64,000 nucleotides of DNA from Cryptomeria japonica (GCF_030272615.1 NC_081409.1:650848468-650912467); one strand, 5' to 3'; counted from the stretch's first letter, positions 1-12,000 are shown. A program made the numbers and translations. Notes: generated by a model not told the origin, from the letters alone.

Positions 1-945
1 ACATCTTTTCTTGTCAATTTCTCACTTGTAAACATACAAGTACTTACCGGTTTAGAATCTCCCATACCAAAATTCTTCAATAATTTCTTACGCATATTTA
101 GTTTGATAGATAAAAATACCTTTGTCAGTCTGAGTAATCTGCAAACCTAAGAAAAATTTCATCTCACCAATCATAGACATCTCAAATTCTTTCTCCATAT
201 TCTTAGAAAATTCTATGCATAACTTATCTTCACCTCCAAAAATAATGTCATCAACAAATACTTCAATAATCAGTATATCATTATCAGTGATCTTATAATA
301 TAAATTACTGTCAGCACTGCCCTTAGTAAAACCAAGCTTCAAAAGATATTTATCCAACCTTGTATATCAAGCTCTACGTGCTTGTTTCAATCCATATAAA
401 GCTTTCCTTAACCTGCAAACCATATTTGTATCATCTGATAGTGAAAAACCATCAAGTTTTTCAATATAAACTTCCTCATCAAGATCTCCATTCAAAAATG
501 CACATTTAACATCCATTTGATAAACTTTGTAGTTTTTATAAGCAGCATAGGCAAGAAATGATCTCCAATCTTCAATCCTAGCTACAGGTGCAAAAGTCTC
601 TCCATAATCAATTCCTTCCTTCTGAGAATATCCTTTACAAACCAATCTAGCCTTAGTCCTTATAACTTGACCATCCTCATTCAATTTATTCCTAAAAACC
701 CATTTAGTTCCAATAACCTTTTTATTTTTAGATCAGGGAATCAAGGTCCATGTGTTATTTTTCTCAATCTGATATAATTCTTCTTTCATAGATTTCAACC
801 AATATTCATCTTTACATGCCTCAATTACTGATACAAGTTCAACTTGTGAAATTAAACATAGCTCATTAGTTGTCAGACTTTTTCTTGTCATCACTCCATT
901 GCTCTTATCCCCAATGATTTGACCTTTTGAATGATTCAATCTCAC
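1..945 (-). pseudogene. Copia-1 reverse transcriptase (N-terminal part)
   Basis: This is the RVT_2-type reverse transcriptase, which would copy the element RNA to cDNA in virus-like particles. Visible pieces in order are a linker segment (945-733), the RT fingers region with [17 protein letters not shown] and [11 protein letters not shown] (684-367), YGLKQA before 370, and the catalytic VDD in FVDDIIFGG (247-255). The last segment continues to MKFFLGLQITQ. It is in a different frame from the integrase core, and stops separate the blocks near 730 and 360. RNase H is outside the window. Confidence 0.9.
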
Positions 946-960
946 ATAACTAGGAATCTT

Positions 961-2170
961 CTGACTTTCTGTTCCTCTTCCGTGTTCTTCAGTTACTGTT
1001 GAATTGTCTGATGTTACCAGAGTAACTGGTTCAACTCTCTATTCCGGTAAAGGTGCTACCGGTTCAAATATAATCATTTCCACTACCGCTTCCTTCTCAT
1101 AAACTCTGATTTGACTTCTATTCAGCTTATCTACTTTGACATTAGTGCTCTCTACAATTCTCTGCAATCTCTTGTTATAACATCTATATGCTTCGCTTTC
1201 ATTAGAAAAACCACAAAATATGCCTTCATCACATCTAGGATTAAATTTCCCAATAATATCATCTCTCTTGATGTAACACTTACCACCAAAAAATATGAAA
1301 TACTTAACTGTAGGTGTATTGCCAAACCATAATTCATAAGGTGTCTTACCAGTTTCTCTTTTGATATGTACTGATGAATGTATAAATTGTTGCACTCATT
1401 GCTTCTCTCCAGTAGATATGAGGTAGACTATCTTCCATCATCATTAATCTAGCAGCATCCAAGATAGTTATGTTCTTCCTTTCCACAACTCCATTTTGTT
1501 GAGGTGCCCGGGGAGCAGAAAATTGTCTCCTTATACCATGCTTGTCACAAAAGTTATTAAACTCACCGAATGTGAATTCTTCACCATGATCTGATCTCAA
1601 ACATTTAATCTTCAATCCTGTCTCAGTTTCCACTTTAGCCTTAAAGATTTTAAACTTTTCAAATGCTTCAGATTTTTCTCTAAAAAAAGTAACCCACATC
1701 ATTCTAGAATAATCATCAATGATTAACATGGAATATCTATCACCGTGAAAATTTTTAACTCTAGCAGGGCCACACAAATCAGTATGAATAAGATCAAGAA
1801 CATCATTTGATTTATCTTGTATACTTCTAAAAGAGGTTCTGACCTATTTACCCATTTGACATTCTTTACATACTGGATTATAGGGCTTCATAATCTTCAA
1901 TATATCCCTTACTTCCTTACTTCAACTGATCTTCACAATGCAATCAAAATTCACATGAAACAACCTTTTATGCCATAGCCAACTCTCATCAATCTGTGCC
2001 AAACATGTCTTCTCACCGGAATTCAAATGAAATATATTACCTTTTGTTTATATATCGGTTGCTATCTCCAAACCAAATCTGTTAATGATTTTGCATTTCC
2101 CATCCTTGAACTGTAATTGAAATCCCTTATCTACCAACTGTCCTACACTCAAAAGATTATGCCTCAAACC
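961..2170 (-). pseudogene. Copia-1 integrase
   Basis: This is a retroviral-type integrase that would insert element cDNA. The core block (1777-1346) shows the D-D-E residues in context: LIIDDYSRMMWV, RSDHGEEF and NGVVERKN. The upstream GAG-pre-integrase and zinc region (about 1850-2170) is decayed by stops. The C-terminal block (1395-1039) contains KTPYELWFG and YRCYNKRLQRIVESTNV, typical of the copia integrase end. The frame changes between the core and this tail, with the two frames overlapping at 1346-1395, which marks a frameshift. Confidence 0.9.
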
Positions 2171-2600
2171 TTAAACATAATAAACATTGTCAATATTGTT
2201 CTTACCATCCAATGATATAATTCCTTTTCCTTTGATCATACATGTTTTATCACCTACAAATCTAACTAGACCACCATCAAATTCTTGCAAAGACAGAAAC
2301 TTCCCTTTATCTCCAGTCATATGATGTGAACAACTTCTGTCAATTACCCATTCATCCTTTTCTTCAATTTTAGAAACAAGTTTCTTCACTTTAGGTACAT
2401 TCCCTTCCAGTGCTAGATCATCTTCCTTGATAGCCAGGAACACCCATTCCTTCCCATTATCGGATCCACTAGCAAAGTCTTCTGCTGGTTCATCATCTAA
2501 ATCAATAATGCCTTCCTCATCCGCTATGTAGCATGATTTGTCTTTGTTTTTCTTGTATTTATACTTGTTCTGATATCCAGGGTTAGGTATAAATGATCTT
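2171..2600 (-). pseudogene. Copia-1 aspartic protease with damaged active site
   Basis: The block WVIDRSCSHHMTGDKGKF is the copia protease active-site region. The family sequence reads D-S-G at the catalytic position; here positions 2341-2333 read D-R-S, so the Ser-Gly pair is lost. Copia-2 keeps an intact DSG at the same place (36110-36102). The flanking FVGDKTCMIKGKGII and NVYYV segments are usual for the family. The frame is shared with gag, as expected for a single Gag-Pol polyprotein. Confidence 0.88.
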
Positions 2601-3526
2601 TTAACTCTTTCTTCAAATCTTGAATTCCTTTCAAGACATCTAGATGCAAAATGACTAATCTTATTACATGCAAAAAATTTAAAAGGTGATTTTCCTTCAT
2701 ACTTATTTCCTACCGGTCATTTAGGTACTCTTCTAGCAAATAGTGCTTCAAGTTGTTCAAACTCATCATCTTCTCTTTTCATATCTTCCAAATCCTTTGC
2801 ATATAAAGTTTTCCAGTCTTGCTTACTGGTTGTAAATGTAGATACATGAAAAGCAGGTTCAGTCTTTATAGCTCCAGAAGGTCCAAATTCTTCAAGCTCA
2901 AAAGAAAATTGTTTCCCAACCAAAGTATCTATGTTGATAGATGTATTAGCCATTGTTCTCAACTCATTAATAGCAGTAGCCTTCATTTTGTAAGCTGGTG
3001 GTAGGGGTTTCAAGATTTTAGAAATAATTTCATCTTCACTCAGAGTTCCACCACAACATTGAATTCCCATAACAATCTCATTAACCTTTTCCATGAATGT
3101 AGTAATCCTTTCATCTTCTTCCATCTTTAGGTTTTCATATCTCACCTAGTAACCATAAAGTTTAACAATCTTCACTATAGGATCACCTTCATTAAGAGTC
3201 TCCAATTTATCCCATATAGTCTTTCTAGATGATTTGTTGGTTAATCTCATTATTTGTTGATCAGAAAGTGCACACAAAAGGGCTTCTCTTGCTCTACAAT
3301 CATTCTCAAGCTCCTTGTCCAAGTTTGCTGAAGGAGGATTGCCAGATCCTGGATTATAGGGTGTGACACCATTCTATGTGATCTCCCAAATCTCCTTGCC
3401 AAGACATCTCAGATGAGTCTCCATCTCAGTCTTCCATATTGTGTAATTTGTTCCATCAAGCCTCAGAATATCCCTTCAAAAGATAGCTCCAAAAGAACTG
3501 GATGAACTTGAACTGTTAGTCGCCAT
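2601..3526 (-). pseudogene. Copia-1 gag (UBN2-type) with degenerate zinc knuckle
   Basis: This is the structural protein of the particle. The start at 3526 reads MATNSSSSSSFGAIF, followed by LDGTNYTIWK, the hallmark of plant copia gag. The frame has three in-frame stops before the long block 3145-2717, which includes GIQCCGGTLSEDEI and LPPAYKMKATAI. A CCHC knuckle near 2635-2680 reads FFACNKISHFASRC, so the first Cys is replaced by Phe. The start lies 45 bp inside the PBS, a normal leader length for this family. Confidence 0.88.
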
Positions 3527-3570
3527 AGGATCTTCCTCAAGCGGTTAAGCTTTCTACAGAGACGACCAAT

Positions 3571-3582
3571 GCTCTGATACCA
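3571..3582 (-). other. Copia-1 primer-binding site
   Basis: The minus strand reads TGGTATCAGAGC, a perfect 12-base match to the initiator-Met tRNA 3' end used by many plant copia elements. It lies two bases inside the LTR boundary and fixes the LTR end at 3585. Confidence 0.92.
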
Positions 3583-3584
3583 AT

Positions 3585-4804
3585 TGTTAGACAGTTCAAA
3601 TAACTGGAAGATAAATGAGAGGGGGGGGGGTGATTCAGTTGTCACAGATTATAGGAACCATTAGAAATTTAAACTTTAATACCGGAACCCAAAACATTAA
3701 TACCAGAATAGCAGTTAAACCAATTAAGCATAAACAATGATCACGGGATAAAAGCCATCCACATAGCATCAAGATTTGTATATGGAAAACCTAGTAAAGG
3801 AAAAAACCACGGTGGGAAGCCTACCCACAATCAGATAATACTTTTGCAGTAAGTATGTAAATTACAATTGAGAGGCCTGCACTTGCAGGAAGGCCAACAG
3901 CCTAGAGCACACTACTCATCACAAAAGGAGCTTTACTGACTACATATAAATCCAGACGACAATCCGAAGAAGTGTTGAACTGCAAAAGATAGCATCTCTT
4001 ATGCCTAAGTACAGTTCCAGTTATGCTCAAAACTGGAGGACTAAATCCTCTTACATAAACCCAATTCGATCTCCAATGATCGACCAACTCCTCTGCCTGA
4101 ATGATATTACATTATTCGCACATTGCATTCCTTGACCATGACCTCTTACATTAACCATAATGATCTACAATGAGATCTTACATCTATATATACAAACCCT
4201 CGACCATAAACAATCAGGTCGGCCACCAGACAATAAACCGATTATATAATTACAAACCATGTCAGCCTTAGACCAAATAAATAATATCAACACATAAGAC
4301 ATCCCAGAAATACATCACTAGGTCCTATCCACATGTTACATTAAAGCCGGTCCATAATCTAAATCAACCGGGACCAAGTATAGGTCCATATGTTTCAGCA
4401 ATGATCTCCATGTGTCAAGTTTCAAATATGATCACCAACAGCATCCCAAAACTCCATCAGAAGCTGCACCAACACCACTTATGCAATTCATCAAAGATCT
4501 CCATCAAAAGTTTTGGCAGTGAAACCCTCGTCGGAACCAGAAACCAATCTTCTAAGCAAGGAGAATAGCATCCGATCTCTAGACTAAAACCAACTAACCA
4601 AATATGAGTATAAGTATCATGACCAAGCTGATTCCATTCCAGACAATATCGGAGCCTACCCGATCATGCCGGATCCAAGTTAACCAGAAGCCACTTAACC
4701 TACCAGGACCAGAAGGGTGCCAATAAAGCATCCGAATAGCTAGTGTTGGCATCAATGACAAAACATCAATGCAACACATAATCAATTCCATGAAATGGTC
4801 AACA
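3585..4804 (-). repeat. Copia-1 5' LTR
   Basis: The 1220-bp LTR starts TGTTAGACAG next to the PBS and ends GGTCAACA at 4804 (plus-strand reading), so it has TG...CA ends. The outer 60 bases align with the outer end of the copia-2 LTR (GTGTTG-CATCAATGACAAAA type). A run of ten G lies at 3621-3630, close to the PBS side. The other LTR is outside the window, so the target duplication cannot be checked; the outer flank is TATTT. Confidence 0.85.
4184..4192 (-). promoter_or_regulatory. TATA box of copia-1 LTR
   Basis: Minus-strand TATATATAG in the middle of the LTR, about 600 bp from each end, is the best candidate for the pol II TATA box that sets the U3/R boundary. Confidence 0.5.
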
Positions 4805-5560
4805 TATTTCCTTTCAATTTTGTTCTTGTTTAGTTCTTTGTGCAGTTTTCTGTGTTCTTATCGGTATGTACTAGTAGTTGCTTGTTCTTTGTTGCAGATC
4901 TTATTTTCCGTTTTCAGATAGTTTCATGAGCTTGATTCCAAATTTTCAATTCATTTGGGTTCTTTTCCGATCATTTATCATTTCCGGTTGATTGTTTCTG
5001 GGTTCCGGGACAGTCCTTGTGCTTACCGGTTGGTTTTCCTTCTTTACCGATGCGATTCTTAGCATGTGGATCCATCTTGGGTCTTGTTTGATGTTCTTTA
5101 GCATGTGGTCAACCTTCCTGTTGAACCGCATCACTTGGTTGTTATTTTCCAGAAAGATTTATCTAATTCTTAGGGTCGACCTAATTACACATTTCATTTT
5201 CTTGCAATTGTGAATGTAATCTTATGAGGCCGACCCGGATATATTCCAGTGGGTATAAATATGATGTTATGTAATCATTTGTAGGGGGCAGAGGAAGTAG
5301 AACTTGGAATAAGGATTGAAATTCACATGTTGTAATCCGGTTGATTCTTAGAGTCCTAGTTGAATTGTACCTGACTTGAACCCTGCATGTAACCGATTAA
5401 TTACCAAATGTTCTTTGATGATAATACGAAGATTGTCAGATGATTGCCGGAAGTTAAATGGCTTTAAGAAGAACTATTTATATGAATTTGTTATTTTCTC
5501 TTGCTGCTTTCGTTGTGTCTCTCTTGATGTATAAGTCGGTTGACTCGTTTTAGGGTTTTT
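4805..5560. other. LTR-like fragment with TATA box, no gene
   Basis: No open frame of interest. A plus-strand TATAAATATG at 5254 sits after a GAGGCCGACCCGG stretch and is followed by a 300-bp transcribed-leader-like segment. This resembles the U3/R part of another LTR into which copia-1 inserted. Boundaries and superfamily cannot be fixed from this window. Confidence 0.3.
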
Positions 5561-5579
5561 ACCGGTTATGGCTGCATCA

Positions 5580-5766
5580 TGTATAGAGAGAGGGGAGACA
5601 AAAAGTAGAGTAAAGAATGTGAGAAAGAGGTAGAGAGATAGGTCTAGAGCTTGAGGGAGATAATGACTATATCACTCTCTTCATCTCCCTCAAGATCTAG
5701 ACCTATCTTTGTGCCTCTCTCTTACGTCATTTACTCTACTCTATCTCCTCTCTCTCTTCCCTATAC
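5580..5766. repeat. Imperfect inverted repeat (hairpin), about 86-bp arms
   Basis: Left arm 5580-5665 and right arm 5679-5766 are reverse complements with scattered mismatches; AGGTCTAGA and CTTGAGGGAGAT on the left pair with the right-arm copy. The loop is only about 13 bases. The purine-rich left arm and pyrimidine-rich right arm merge into a CT-rich tract. Confidence 0.8.
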
Positions 5767-5945
5767 ACCTCTGCTCACTCCCTCCCTACCTCTATTTCTC
5801 TACATATACCTCTATCTCTCTCTCCCTACCAACCCATATTTTTCTAAATACATCTCTCTTCCCTCCTCTCTCTCCATCTCTACATCTTGATCCCTCTTTC
5901 CTTCCCTCTCCCACTTTCTAGCTATCCATCTCTTTCTACTTATCT
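5690..5945. repeat. CT-rich polypyrimidine tract
   Basis: About 250 bases made almost wholly of C and T, with CTCTCTC, TCCCT and CATCTC blocks. The reading frames across it are compositional artefacts. Confidence 0.85.
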
Positions 5946-6037
5946 ATCTCCTCTGACTCATACTTAAATGTTATATTTCATATATATATAAGTCATTTAA
6001 AATATAAAAAAGTATAAAATATAAAAAAATATTATAT

Positions 6038-6041
<4 letters not shown>

Positions 6042-6091
<50 letters not shown>
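6042..6091. repeat. (AT)25 microsatellite
   Basis: An uninterrupted 50-base alternation of T and A, preceded by A-rich degenerate copies. Confidence 0.97.
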
Positions 6092-6094
<3 letters not shown>

Positions 6095-7200
6095 ATTTTC
6101 AATAAAAATAAATAAATAATATAAAAAAACATGGAATCCTGTTTCAAAAAATTGAATTCCAGTGCTAATTTTTGCTTCGGATTTCACTTGGGATGTCAGT
6201 GTCCATACAAAATACTAACTTTGGACATATATCTGAAGACTTTTTTTGAGAATTTTTTGAAGAAATAAAAACTTATTAGAGAAGAGACTATCTAGATTCC
6301 AAATATATAATTTTTAAAAAATTAGATTAATTTTTCATTTTTAATATAATTTCTAATGAAAGAGGTCCATAAACTTGAAATAAAAATATTTCTTTTTTTT
6401 TTAAATTGTTTCTAAGTTTTTTGAAAAACAAACTATATGGCATCAAACTAAAGTCAATTATATACAATTTAAAAAAAATGATAAGTTTAGGTCAAGTTAT
6501 GCTTGTCGTACACAAAACTTTTTCAAAACAACAATTATGCCCAATAAAAAAATTAACGAAAAACAAATATTTAGAAAAAAATTACAAAAACTATCCTCAT
6601 CAAATATGAGTGTGTTACAAATGTTTTCCCAAAAGGATTTGGAAAAATAATAAATCATTTAGGTCAAATTATGGTTGTATACACGAGCACAGTATGGGCT
6701 TGAAAAAGTGAATTTTAAACTATATGTTTTAAAAATACCTATTGAAACTTAATTTATGTCATTTGGGTATTTAAATAATTTACAAATTTGAAAAGTAGAC
6801 TTCAAACACTACATTTTTTATTACTGACTTTTTTCAGGATCCATTCTTTAAGTGCTTCAATTTTTTAGGTCAATTGAGACGAATTCTGGAAAACAAGGAA
6901 AAACATTTTTACTTTTTCGCCAAAAAGTGGATAACTTCTTGCACACACCCATCCATTAAGGAAGGGAACATGGATTTCATGGGCTAGAGAGTTGTGTTAT
7001 GCTAGGTGATCCATGGAGGAAGGGAATATCAATTCCACGAGCTAAGAAGTTGTGTTATGATAGGTGATCTATGAAAGAACGAATTCTAAGGGACATGTTA
7101 TGTTGTGTGATACCTATGAAAAGGAAATGATAGTCAAAAGTTCTAGCAAGGTACATTACACTGGTTGACTCATCCTAAAAAAGAAAGATTACCAAAAAAC
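6092..7200. other. AT-rich stretch without recognisable gene
   Basis: Homopolymer-rich DNA. The only frames are short and Lys/Asn-rich. GAGCTAAGAAGTTGTGTTATG-like phrases recur at about 6985-7060, a weak local duplication. Nothing else is seen. Confidence 0.5.
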
Positions 7201-7202
7201 TA

Positions 7203-7500
7203 TTGTTTGCAAGGCAAACTACTACAAAATGGGTGTTGCAATGACACCAGTACAAGGGCCCGTAAAATTGAACAAGGATAACCAAACAAAACATGTTGCT
7301 TGTAAGGAAATCCTACTACAAAATGGGTGTTGTAGTGACACCAAGACAAGGGTCCATAAAATTGAACAAGGAGAACCAATCAAAACATATTGTTTGTAAG
7401 GAAATCCTATTGCAAAATTGGTGTTGCAGTGACACCAGGACAAGGGTCCGTAAAATTGAACAAGGATAACAAAAAAAAACACATTATTTGTAAGGAAATT
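7203..7500. repeat. 94-bp tandem repeat, about 3.1 copies
   Basis: Units begin near 7203, 7296 and 7390, with a partial one at 7484. Each carries TTGTTTGTAAGGAAATCCTA, GGGTGTTGCAGTGACACCA and GTAAAATTGAACAAGG with few differences. The repeat is open on the minus strand only because all units share the same length and composition. It is followed by a C-rich stretch (CCCCCCTTAAG, about 7547) that on the minus strand resembles an LTR polypurine tract. Confidence 0.85.
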
Positions 7501-7902
7501 CTCAAAATGCAACTACAAAATAAGGCACAAGTTGGCCGCATATATTCCCCCCTTAAGATGTCAACATAGCCCTATGTTGATGTCTTAAGTTAAGAAAAGA
7601 ACGAGAATAGACACCTTCATCACCAAAGAGATATCCTTTAAGAAGCAATGTACATACAGTCCAAGTCAAAAAGATGACACAACTTTTAAAACAAGGAAGA
7701 GATAGTTGTAAAAAAGATATCTTGCAACAAGTGTAAAGGGATCCTTTTGAGGTATGCACATATGAAAGGAGGAAGAGATCTTTGCCCAAAGACATCTACC
7801 TCCAAGTGGATACATTTAACAAAAATATTATCTTTAACCAAAGGGGAGGGGAAGGAGACCAATTTTCGTCATTTTCAAATCGGCTTTACATCAGTTGCTT
7901 AT

Positions 7903-8625
7903 TGTCATGACCTAATTGTTGTCCTTTCATTTCTATTTCATCTCCTAGGGTTTTATGATATAATCATTTAATCATATTCGACATTTCCCTCTAGGTTAAA
8001 TAAATCCATTTATCCTAGGTCTTTATTGTCACAATGGCTAATTATGTCTTCTTTGTGAATTAATTAATGAATGAATATCTGTTAATTAATTTCACCTGAT
8101 TTCTAATTTTCATTTTCCTAATTCCTAATTCCTCTTTTCCACCTAATTTTCAAATTTTTCGAATTTCAAATTTTCTTAAACTTTCCCTCCTAACTTTTCC
8201 CACTAATTAGCCCCTCTTTTTGTGCTCAATCATGTCATATAATTTGAGGCTATTTTATCTCTCAATCATGTATTATTTGAAGAGCAATTATTGCTCCCAA
8301 TTTGTCATAAATCAAAGGGCTATTTTTCCTCTCAATCATGTCATAATTTGATGAGCACAAATTGATCTCAATTTGACACATTTTCACATAGCAACTTATC
8401 ATGAAATTGGTCATTCAATTTGTCACAAAATCATTCCAATTAATTATTTTGTTACCCTTTTTGAATCCTCATCAAATATAAATTGAGCGCTCTTTTCTCA
8501 ATCAATCTTAACCACAATTTGGGTACCCTCATGTTGTCATTTTCACTTTTCAACTTTGCTTTCAATCACGCTTTGCACTTGTAGGTGAAACCCACATAAT
8601 TTGGAGAAAGAATAACAATGGAATC
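7903..8625 (+). repeat. Left LTR-like block of the LARD element
   Basis: The last 300 bases, from ATGTCATAATTTGATGAGC through CACGCTTTGCACTTGTAGG, recur at 20470-20782 with small differences. A TATAAATTGAGC box at 8477 is conserved in both copies (20631 in the second). Several ATCATGTCATAATTTG phrases repeat inside 8225-8345. The two copies diverge after AGCAATGGAG. Confidence 0.55.
8477..8482 (+). promoter_or_regulatory. TATA box of left LARD LTR-like block
   Basis: TATAAA followed by TTGAGCGCTCTTTTCTCAATC; the same arrangement is kept at 20631 in the second copy, which supports function as the element promoter. Confidence 0.5.
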
Positions 8626-8884
8626 ACATGGAGGAGATTTAGCATTATGGTTTGCATTTAATTTGTTTTGAATCTTGTCTTCATACTTCTATTGAGTGTA
8701 TTAGGATCATTTCTTATCTTATTGGGGTTTGTGGTTACCTAATTGATGGCTTTGATGTTTTCCATGATTCCTATGTATATTTTTAGGTGAACCCAACATG
8801 AAATAACTAAATTTGATCCTTCTTAGGTGTCTTTGAGGTCTTTGCGGGTTGAATTTCAAGAAAAGCACCCTTACTAAGCAGTTT

Positions 8885-9010
8885 CGGGTCTTTTGCGCCT
8901 GTGCAGGCTACTTTTGCCCCTGTGGAGGCTATTTTTGCACTTGTGCTGGCCTTTTTTGTGCATGTGCAAGGAGGTTGTGCGCCTGTGTGGCCCAGAACTA
9001 TGCCTGTGCA
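8885..9010. repeat. Degenerate GTGCAGGC/GCCTGTG minisatellite
   Basis: Roughly 27-bp degenerate units built on TTTGCGCCTGTGCAGGCTAC; each contains GCxTGTGxxGGC. Related copies appear at 9610-9670 (GCGCCTATG...) and at 20345-20465 (CGCTTGTGTAGCCTC), so it belongs to the LARD leader. Frames through it on both strands are products of the repeat. Confidence 0.7.
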
Positions 9011-12000
9011 GAGAATAGGGTTTTCGATTAAAAGGCTCAAAAATTTGATTATATTGACATTATTGAAGGATTTTGATCTTAAATTAGGCTTCAATTTTGA
9101 TAAATGATGGCTTAAAATGAATCCACATAGTGCTAATTAGGTTGGTTAATGAACAAAAACTCTCACATTTTCAATTTTCATGCAATTGGGTTAAAAATAA
9201 CTTCACACTTTTCAATTTCGGCACTAAAATAAACTCCAATCTACTCATTTTATTTCTATTTCATGCAAAATCAGTCTAATTAGGGCTAAAATGAACTCAC
9301 ATAGCCTAATTAGGTTGGTTAAGGAACAACAAATGCTCACACTCTAGTCACTGAGGTTTTGACATCATAAGTTTTGTATTTCAGTTTTGAGCATTTTAAG
9401 CTTGTGCAATTTAGGGTTTTGGTTGTGCATTGGCTATTTTGGGCATAGATCCATCACGGGTCTATGATATTTGGACAAAATTATGTCATCTTACTAGGTT
9501 TTAGAGTCCAATCCAGTTAATTTTCATCAAAAATTGGGGTTTTCATGCATGATATGGCTTTAATTTTGCAAAATTTACCCTCAAAGCAAATTTTGTTGTT
9601 TTCTAGGTGCATTGCACTTCTGCGCCTATGTTCCCTGATTTTGCGCCTATGTGCCCTGATTCTGTGCCTATGCAAGGGCAGAACCTAAGGTATGACTGGT
9701 GAATTTTACTTGCAGAATATGATGATTGCTTTTTGTTTCATACATTTTGGCTTTCTGTGTTACTGATGATATGTGCAACACCTTGGCAAAACGTTTAACG
9801 ACTTATTCAAAAAACTACTAATGTGTTTGTTGCAGGTGGCGGCCAAAGAATTTGATCAAAACAGAGTGTTTGAAATTTTTAGAGTAGTTGCACACTTCAA
9901 TTTCCTAAACGTTAATGAACACCATGTTTGCCATATCTTATTTTGTTTTGTGTGTGTGTTTTTACCCTTAGAAGTGGGCATGCCTCCCGATTTGCCTGAC
10001 ACTTCACACAAGCATTGGTGAGAGGGAACAACCCTAAGTGGCAACAAGCTAAAGCCAAGGTCTTCCGAGCTACTATAATCAAACGTGTTTGTGATGAAAG
10101 TTGCAAGCAACAGGTGCTAGAATGGCATAGCGACAATTAAATTCGTTGGATCTATGCCCACCCGAACAGATGCCCTGACTATAAACATTTTTGCTTAGAG
10201 ACCAATAACCTTCTACATGTTGACCCAGGCATTGAGATATGTGCATGCCAAAGAAACCCCTCATGTGCCCTTCAATTCGAGATAGTAAATTCTTGGGAAG
10301 TGATGCCCCTTGAATTCGGAGCTTGGTATGCCCATAGAAGTGAGTGTCGTGGAGGGGAGCCAGTGCTACCAAGCTTCTAACTATCTGGTTGATTAAATCA
10401 TTCTGGGCAAGGGGATTCAACAAGTATTTTCCTTGCCAGCCATAGGATTTGTTGTTGAAGGTGCATGATTGTCTTGAGTCAAAGTCAAACAAACATCTTG
10501 TCTTACGTGCTTGTTAAAAGTGAATTATGAATAAAGACATAATCAACCTTACAAACATTGGCAAAAATAATTTTTCAAAAGCAGTCAAAATCAATTTTTA
10601 TCATCAAACCCAAACAATTGTCCAAATAGACTTGAAACAAAGTCAAACTTGGTTCAAGGAAATTCAAAGTATCCATCCAATAATTTGCAAATATTTTATC
10701 AACATGAATTGTTAAAAGATTGGGTACCCTTGTTTCAACATTCATGTCACTTAGGGCTAGGTTTTGCATAGCCCAACTTAGGTCTTACGCCATATTGTCA
10801 TCTTCCTTCATTTTAGTCCATTTCATTGCAAGCAACCTCATTTTGCACTTAGGTTTAGAATCATTTTCCTAAGTCTTCATTTCATTGTCATACCCAAACT
10901 AGGTCTTGGCTTAAGTTGCATCTTGCATTATCATTGACATTCCAAAATTAGGTCTTCACTTAGGTCATATTATTTCCTTGCATACCCCTTTCTTACATTA
11001 GATAATGCCATTGCATAGTCCAAAACTTTAGGTAATATCATATTCCAATCTCTGTCAATATTTTCATTCATACCTTAAGCTCATATCATTACATAATAGC
11101 CTTGAGATATTTCATACCCTTGGGTCATTTTATTTCATTTCCTTAGGTCATATTCATATCATATCTTAGGTCCATACCCTAGGTCCTTGTTAATAGTTTT
11201 TGTCCTTTTGCATAATAGTCCCAAAATTAGGATTTTCCAAACTTGAAAATTCAAATCTCTAGATTAAACCCTAAGTTGTTGTTAGGGAGTCTTGACCTTG
11301 TCCAACATTTGTCCTCTTATCAACATCATTTTGTCAAACCTTAGCTTAGTATCCAAGCGTATAAGATGTGCGACATTGTCATTTGTCCTATCATCATTTG
11401 GTCCTCTTGTCCTTTAAGGTCTAGACTTCATTTCAACTTCCCAAGGTTACGTCTTTAGGTTTTCTTTTCAAAAGTTTGTCCAAAACAGTGAAAAACAACA
11501 AAAACTCAGGTTGCATTCTTGTCCATGGTCACATTTGCATCCCTCAAAGTTGCATTTTCAAAAATCCCCCCAAAAAAACATAAGTTGCATTGTCATCCTT
11601 TTAGGTTGCATTAGTTGCATACATCATCCTTAAAAATCAAAATCTTGAAAATATTGCATTGCATAGTGACATGCTTGTTGAACAAGGTCCAAGTCTAAGA
11701 AATCCTACGAATCAACATATCAAGCCATGTCTTTTCCAATGGATGATACCTAGTTGAGACAATCACAATTCTATCCAACACAACAATAAGACAATGTCAT
11801 ATAACCAACCTTTTATCCAAATGTTAGTCCACATACAAACATGCTACCAGAGTATAGAATCATTCAATTGGGACCACCACCAAATTTTGAACCAATTTTC
11901 ATACCAATGCAACGAGGACTTGGTAGTGTTCAACCAAGATCACCCTCAAATCAAACAATCATTCAAAACCAAAAATCAAGTTTGCATCCAAAACATCAAA

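Larger units (their letters stand above)
1..4804 (-). mobile_element. Copia-1, Ty1/copia LTR retrotransposon, 5' part
   Basis: Read on the minus strand this is LTR, primer-binding site, gag, protease, integrase and reverse transcriptase, the domain order that defines Ty1/copia (integrase before RT). RNase H, the polypurine tract and the 3' LTR lie beyond position 1. The frame beginning at 3526 stays the same through gag, protease and the integrase core, then shifts near 1346-1395. Several in-frame stops mean it is dead. It shares PBS, gag and LTR similarity with copia-2 (24716-38404), so the two are members of one family or sister families. Confidence 0.93.

Noticed and set aside
5651-5921. 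Two overlapping plus-strand frames of 70-79 codons, Leu/Ser/Pro-rich
   Set aside because: They lie in the CT-rich tract; composition alone explains the open frames.
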